Source: an uncultured Butyricimonas sp.
Lineage (GTDB): Bacteria > Bacteroidota > Bacteroidia > Bacteroidales > Marinifilaceae
DNA: 58,359 nt
Assembly (NCBI GenBank): GCA_944321845.1
Contig: CALUMT010000021.1
Coordinates: forward strand, 1-58,359
Reading direction: 5' to 3'
Both the position numbers and the translations under genes were made by a program. This document shows positions 56,516 through 58,359 of this stretch, in pieces (the stretch's first letter is position 1; every line of letters starts with the position of its first letter). Under the pieces are notes generated by a model, which worked only from the letters and a program-made list of their open reading frames with translations, was not told where the DNA came from and did not search any database.

Positions 56516-57058
56516 TTACGGGACTAATCTTCGCGTGAAATCTTCCAATACCCGGTACAACTCCTCCTGAACCAGCTTGTGTTTTCCTCCTGCCACTTCC
56601 AAGACATTTGTCTCCCCGTATTTTTCCAGGAAAAGTTGTTTGAATGAAAACAATTCATCGGCAGTCCCGAAAGCCGCGAACGTCAGTTCCCTCGTCGTGG
56701 GCTCAAGATTGTCGTAAACATGGTTTTCCAGGTGAGCAAATTCCTGTAGTACCTCGTCGGGAATGGATGCATCCAGGTTTTTCAGTACGGTGGAAGGCTT
56801 CATGCACGGGTTTATGACGAAACAAGGGAGAATATCCCTCAAGGAGAGCATGAAGAAAGCCCCCAGTGACGAGGCGATACAAAGATCTACCTGCCACTCC
56901 TGCACCCTCTTTCTGATCTTGTGTCTCGTGCCCTCCACGTTCAGCAAATCGAAACTTTCCGTCAGTACCTGATGCTTCTTCCCGTAATATTCCTTGATGA
57001 GCTTGCCCGTGCTGCTATTCTTGTCCGAGCCTAGCCCGTGAACGTATAAAATATTCAT
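56516..57058 (-). CDS. YqiA/YcfP-like alpha/beta hydrolase
   Basis: A 180-residue protein with the compact alpha/beta-hydrolase fold of the UPF0227 (YqiA/YcfP) family: NILYVHGLGSDKNSSTGKLI with the oxyanion region, LCIASSLGAFFMLSL with the probable nucleophilic serine in a modified elbow, CFVINPCMKPSTVL, FGTADELFSF with the acidic residue and GGKHKLVQEELYRVLEDF with the histidine. Family members are esterases of unknown physiological substrate. It is convergent with ppa and directly downstream of a DUF6266-like gene. Confidence 0.85.
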   Translation of the reverse strand: MNILYVHGLGSDKNSSTGKLIKEYYGKKHQVLTESFDLLNVEGTRHKIRKRVQEWQVDLCIASSLGAFFMLSLRDILPCFVINPCMKPSTVLKNLDASIPDEVLQEFAHLENHVYDNLEPTTRELTFAAFGTADELFSFKQLFLEKYGETNVLEVAGGKHKLVQEELYRVLEDFTRRLVP

Positions 57059-57141
57059 GTCATTAAATTGATTTAATGGTTACGCGTAATTTGCATCGAC
57101 TAATTGGTCGGTTGGGCACGTGTTGCAGGGGTGGATCCTTT

Positions 57142-57783
57142 TTACAGGTCCACGTGCACGTGCCACGAGGGAGAATAGGCGGAGCCGTCGGCTCGGGCGA
57201 AAAACAGGTAAACGTGAGCCCCGGATTCCTTTCCCGTGTCCAGGGAAAACTCTCCTTGTCCTTCCCCTCTCCGGCCCTCCATCCGGTTCGCCCACGTGAC
57301 GCCCAGCAAGGTGGAATCGTAGATTGCTCCCACCCGTAACTCGTCATCCGGGGCTGTTGTTGACACGTCCCGTTCTTCTCTCCATGTTACCCGGAAATGT
57401 CCTTCCCCAAGGGGGGCAACCTGAATGTCCCAGGGTAATAGTAATTCTCCCGCCGAGAAATGGAACATATCCGGTGCGGCCATTTTCCCCTCCCCGTCGA
57501 AACACCCGTGGTTTTCCATGAAGAACAGGTTGGCTGCCATTTTTCCCTGAAGCTTGCCGGCCAAGCGCCAAATATCCGGTGAGATTTTCTGCTTGTAGAA
57601 GGAATACAGTTTTTGTACTATGGTGAATCGGCTGCTTAGCTTTTGTTGGGTCTCCGTGCGGGGTTTCCGTGGTTTCCCGGGAATACTTGCCCGTCGGGCG
57701 AAGGTTTCCCCGTTCATCGTGTAATAAATCAGGTTCCCGATTTTCCCTTGGAATTTCCGTCCGTTGTCATCAATTACTTTCAT
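57142..57783 (-). CDS. DUF6266-like hypothetical protein
   Basis: A 213-residue protein without signal peptide or membrane helix. GKIGNLIYYTMNGETFARR near the N-terminus and PRTETQQKLSSRF resemble the start of DUF6266 proteins, which are common in Bacteroidetes and uncharacterised; the C-terminal part is beta-rich (VAPLGEGHFRVTWREE, GAHVYLFFARADGSAYSPSWHVHV), as in that family. The match is by eye only. Its upstream flank is a long AT-rich gap with an 11-bp repeat array. Confidence 0.6.
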   Translation of the reverse strand: MKVIDDNGRKFQGKIGNLIYYTMNGETFARRASIPGKPRKPRTETQQKLSSRFTIVQKLYSFYKQKISPDIWRLAGKLQGKMAANLFFMENHGCFDGEGKMAAPDMFHFSAGELLLPWDIQVAPLGEGHFRVTWREERDVSTTAPDDELRVGAIYDSTLLGVTWANRMEGRRGEGQGEFSLDTGKESGAHVYLFFARADGSAYSPSWHVHVDL

Positions 57784-58359
57784 CGTGTCGCGAGATATCT
57801 ATTCGATTGTACATGTTAATTCCTGGTCTATCCTTTCTCCTATTCAAATCCTAGGTAAAGCTATGTTTAAAAAATGGATTAAACAAGGTTACGGTTGTTT
57901 ATTTCCTGATTATTTCCTGATAAATGAGGAAATAGTCAGGAGATAGTCAGGAGTTAGTCAGGAAATGAATACCGTGAAACATGGGTTAACCTTGGGTTAA
58001 ATACGGATCAATCATCGATTGGCGTTAGAGGATGCAAGGTTGTGTGAGGATTGGGATCTATTTGTGTTGTCTATAGTTGGATGGTGTGTTTTTTACTTTT
58101 TTCTTGTCAATCTCGAAATTTATTCTTTATTTTGTAAGTAAATAAACTAAAAGATACATTTAAGAAATAGAGATTAAGATTAAGATATAGTGATAACTTA
58201 TAGACGAAATTATTTGGCTTTAGTAAATCTGGAAAATTTAATATACAACTATTTAACCATTTGCAAATGAGTAGTTTATAAATTTTGTTTCTGAAACAAG
58301 AAACAAATCAGGAACAAAAATGGTTTTTTAGGTAAATCCTCGTTTTTTTGTTTGCATTA
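57784..58359. other. 576-bp intergenic region, AT-rich, with repeats
   Basis: No convincing gene on either strand. Bases 57901-57999 hold an 11-bp array (listed separately). A perfect 12-bp palindrome CATTTGCAAATG lies at 58258-58269. Near the end TTGTTT and AAACAA (58285-58299) form a small inverted repeat, and AGAAACAAATC/AGGAACAAAAA (58299, 58310) are two adjacent 11-bp units, possibly the edge of another array. Confidence 0.55.
57901..57999. repeat. phase-locked 11-bp repeat array with inverted sub-blocks
   Basis: In steps of 11 from 57901: ATTTCCTGATT, ATTTCCTGATA, AATGAGGAAAT, AGTCAGGAGAT, AGTCAGGAGTT, AGTCAGGAAAT, one unrelated unit, then AACATGGGTTA and ACCTTGGGTTA. The first two units are the reverse complement of the following four, so 57901-57921 can pair with 57924-57944 (21 positions: 18 Watson-Crick, two G-U, one mismatch). 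Period and phase are constant although the core changes. Confidence 0.75.

Noticed and set aside
57114-57127. A possible sigma-54 element (GGCAC followed by TTGCA)
   Set aside because: GG and GC are only 10 bp apart rather than 12, and it does not sit before a gene in that direction.

Overview
The window looks like chromosomal DNA of a Bacteroidales bacterium, most likely the Odoribacteraceae (Butyricimonas/Odoribacter type); the genus is inference from protein flavour. Supporting signs are promoters of the Bacteroidales form (TTTG or CTTG, 19-20 bp, then TAnnTTTG), start codons mostly without a strong Shine-Dalgarno, a RprX/RprY-like two-component pair, DUF4923 and DUF6266-like proteins, and an L36 that has lost zinc ligands. 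Almost everything is core housekeeping. I see no insertion sequence, prophage, CRISPR array, defence locus or rRNA gene.

Layout. 1-5.5 kb: the tail of a LytTR response regulator, a thioredoxin-like lipoprotein, malic enzyme (maeB), rpiB and rprY. 5.5-12.6 kb: rprX, ruvB, tadA, pgk, a GNAT enzyme, a CvpA-like membrane protein and tyrS. 12.6-20.8 kb: hflX, two tandem tonB paralogues, a phosphopantetheinyl transferase, asd, and an outer-membrane barrel plus phosphoethanolamine-transferase pair behind a consensus sigma-54 element. 20.9-26.9 kb: a two-armed cobalamin lower-ligand/nucleotide-loop locus (cbiB, cobD and a cobC-like phosphatase on the minus strand; cobU, cobT, cobS and cobC on the plus strand) with a small PspC gene between the arms. 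26.9-30.2 kb: a flavodoxin-fold oxidoreductase, typA and a DUF4923 protein.

30.3-48.6 kb is one long ribosomal supercluster in classical order: str (rpsL, rpsG, fusA), S10 (rpsJ to rpsQ), spc (rplN to secY, map, infA, rpmJ) and alpha (rpsM, rpsK, rpsD, rpoA, rplQ), closed by a strong terminator. Sequence elements suggest it is subdivided: a strong hairpin plus a well-formed promoter between rplX and rplE, a long hairpin before secY and a smaller one between fusA and rpsJ.

48.6-58.4 kb: eno, rsmI, three tRNA-Glu genes (one CTC, two TTC) leading into rpsT, radC, grpE-dnaJ with a sigma-54-like element and inverted repeats upstream, oxyR with both redox cysteines, gmhA, ppa, a YqiA-like hydrolase, a DUF6266-like protein and a long AT-rich gap.

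The most unusual signals are non-coding. Three intergenic gaps (about 274-383, 23447-23534 and 57901-57999) hold phase-locked arrays of 11-bp units whose core sequence differs from array to array, and even within an array. Next are the sigma-54 element at 20785-20801, a promoter plus terminator pair with no gene between them upstream of the tonB genes (candidate small RNA or remnant of a lost tonB copy), and the structured elements inside the ribosomal cluster.
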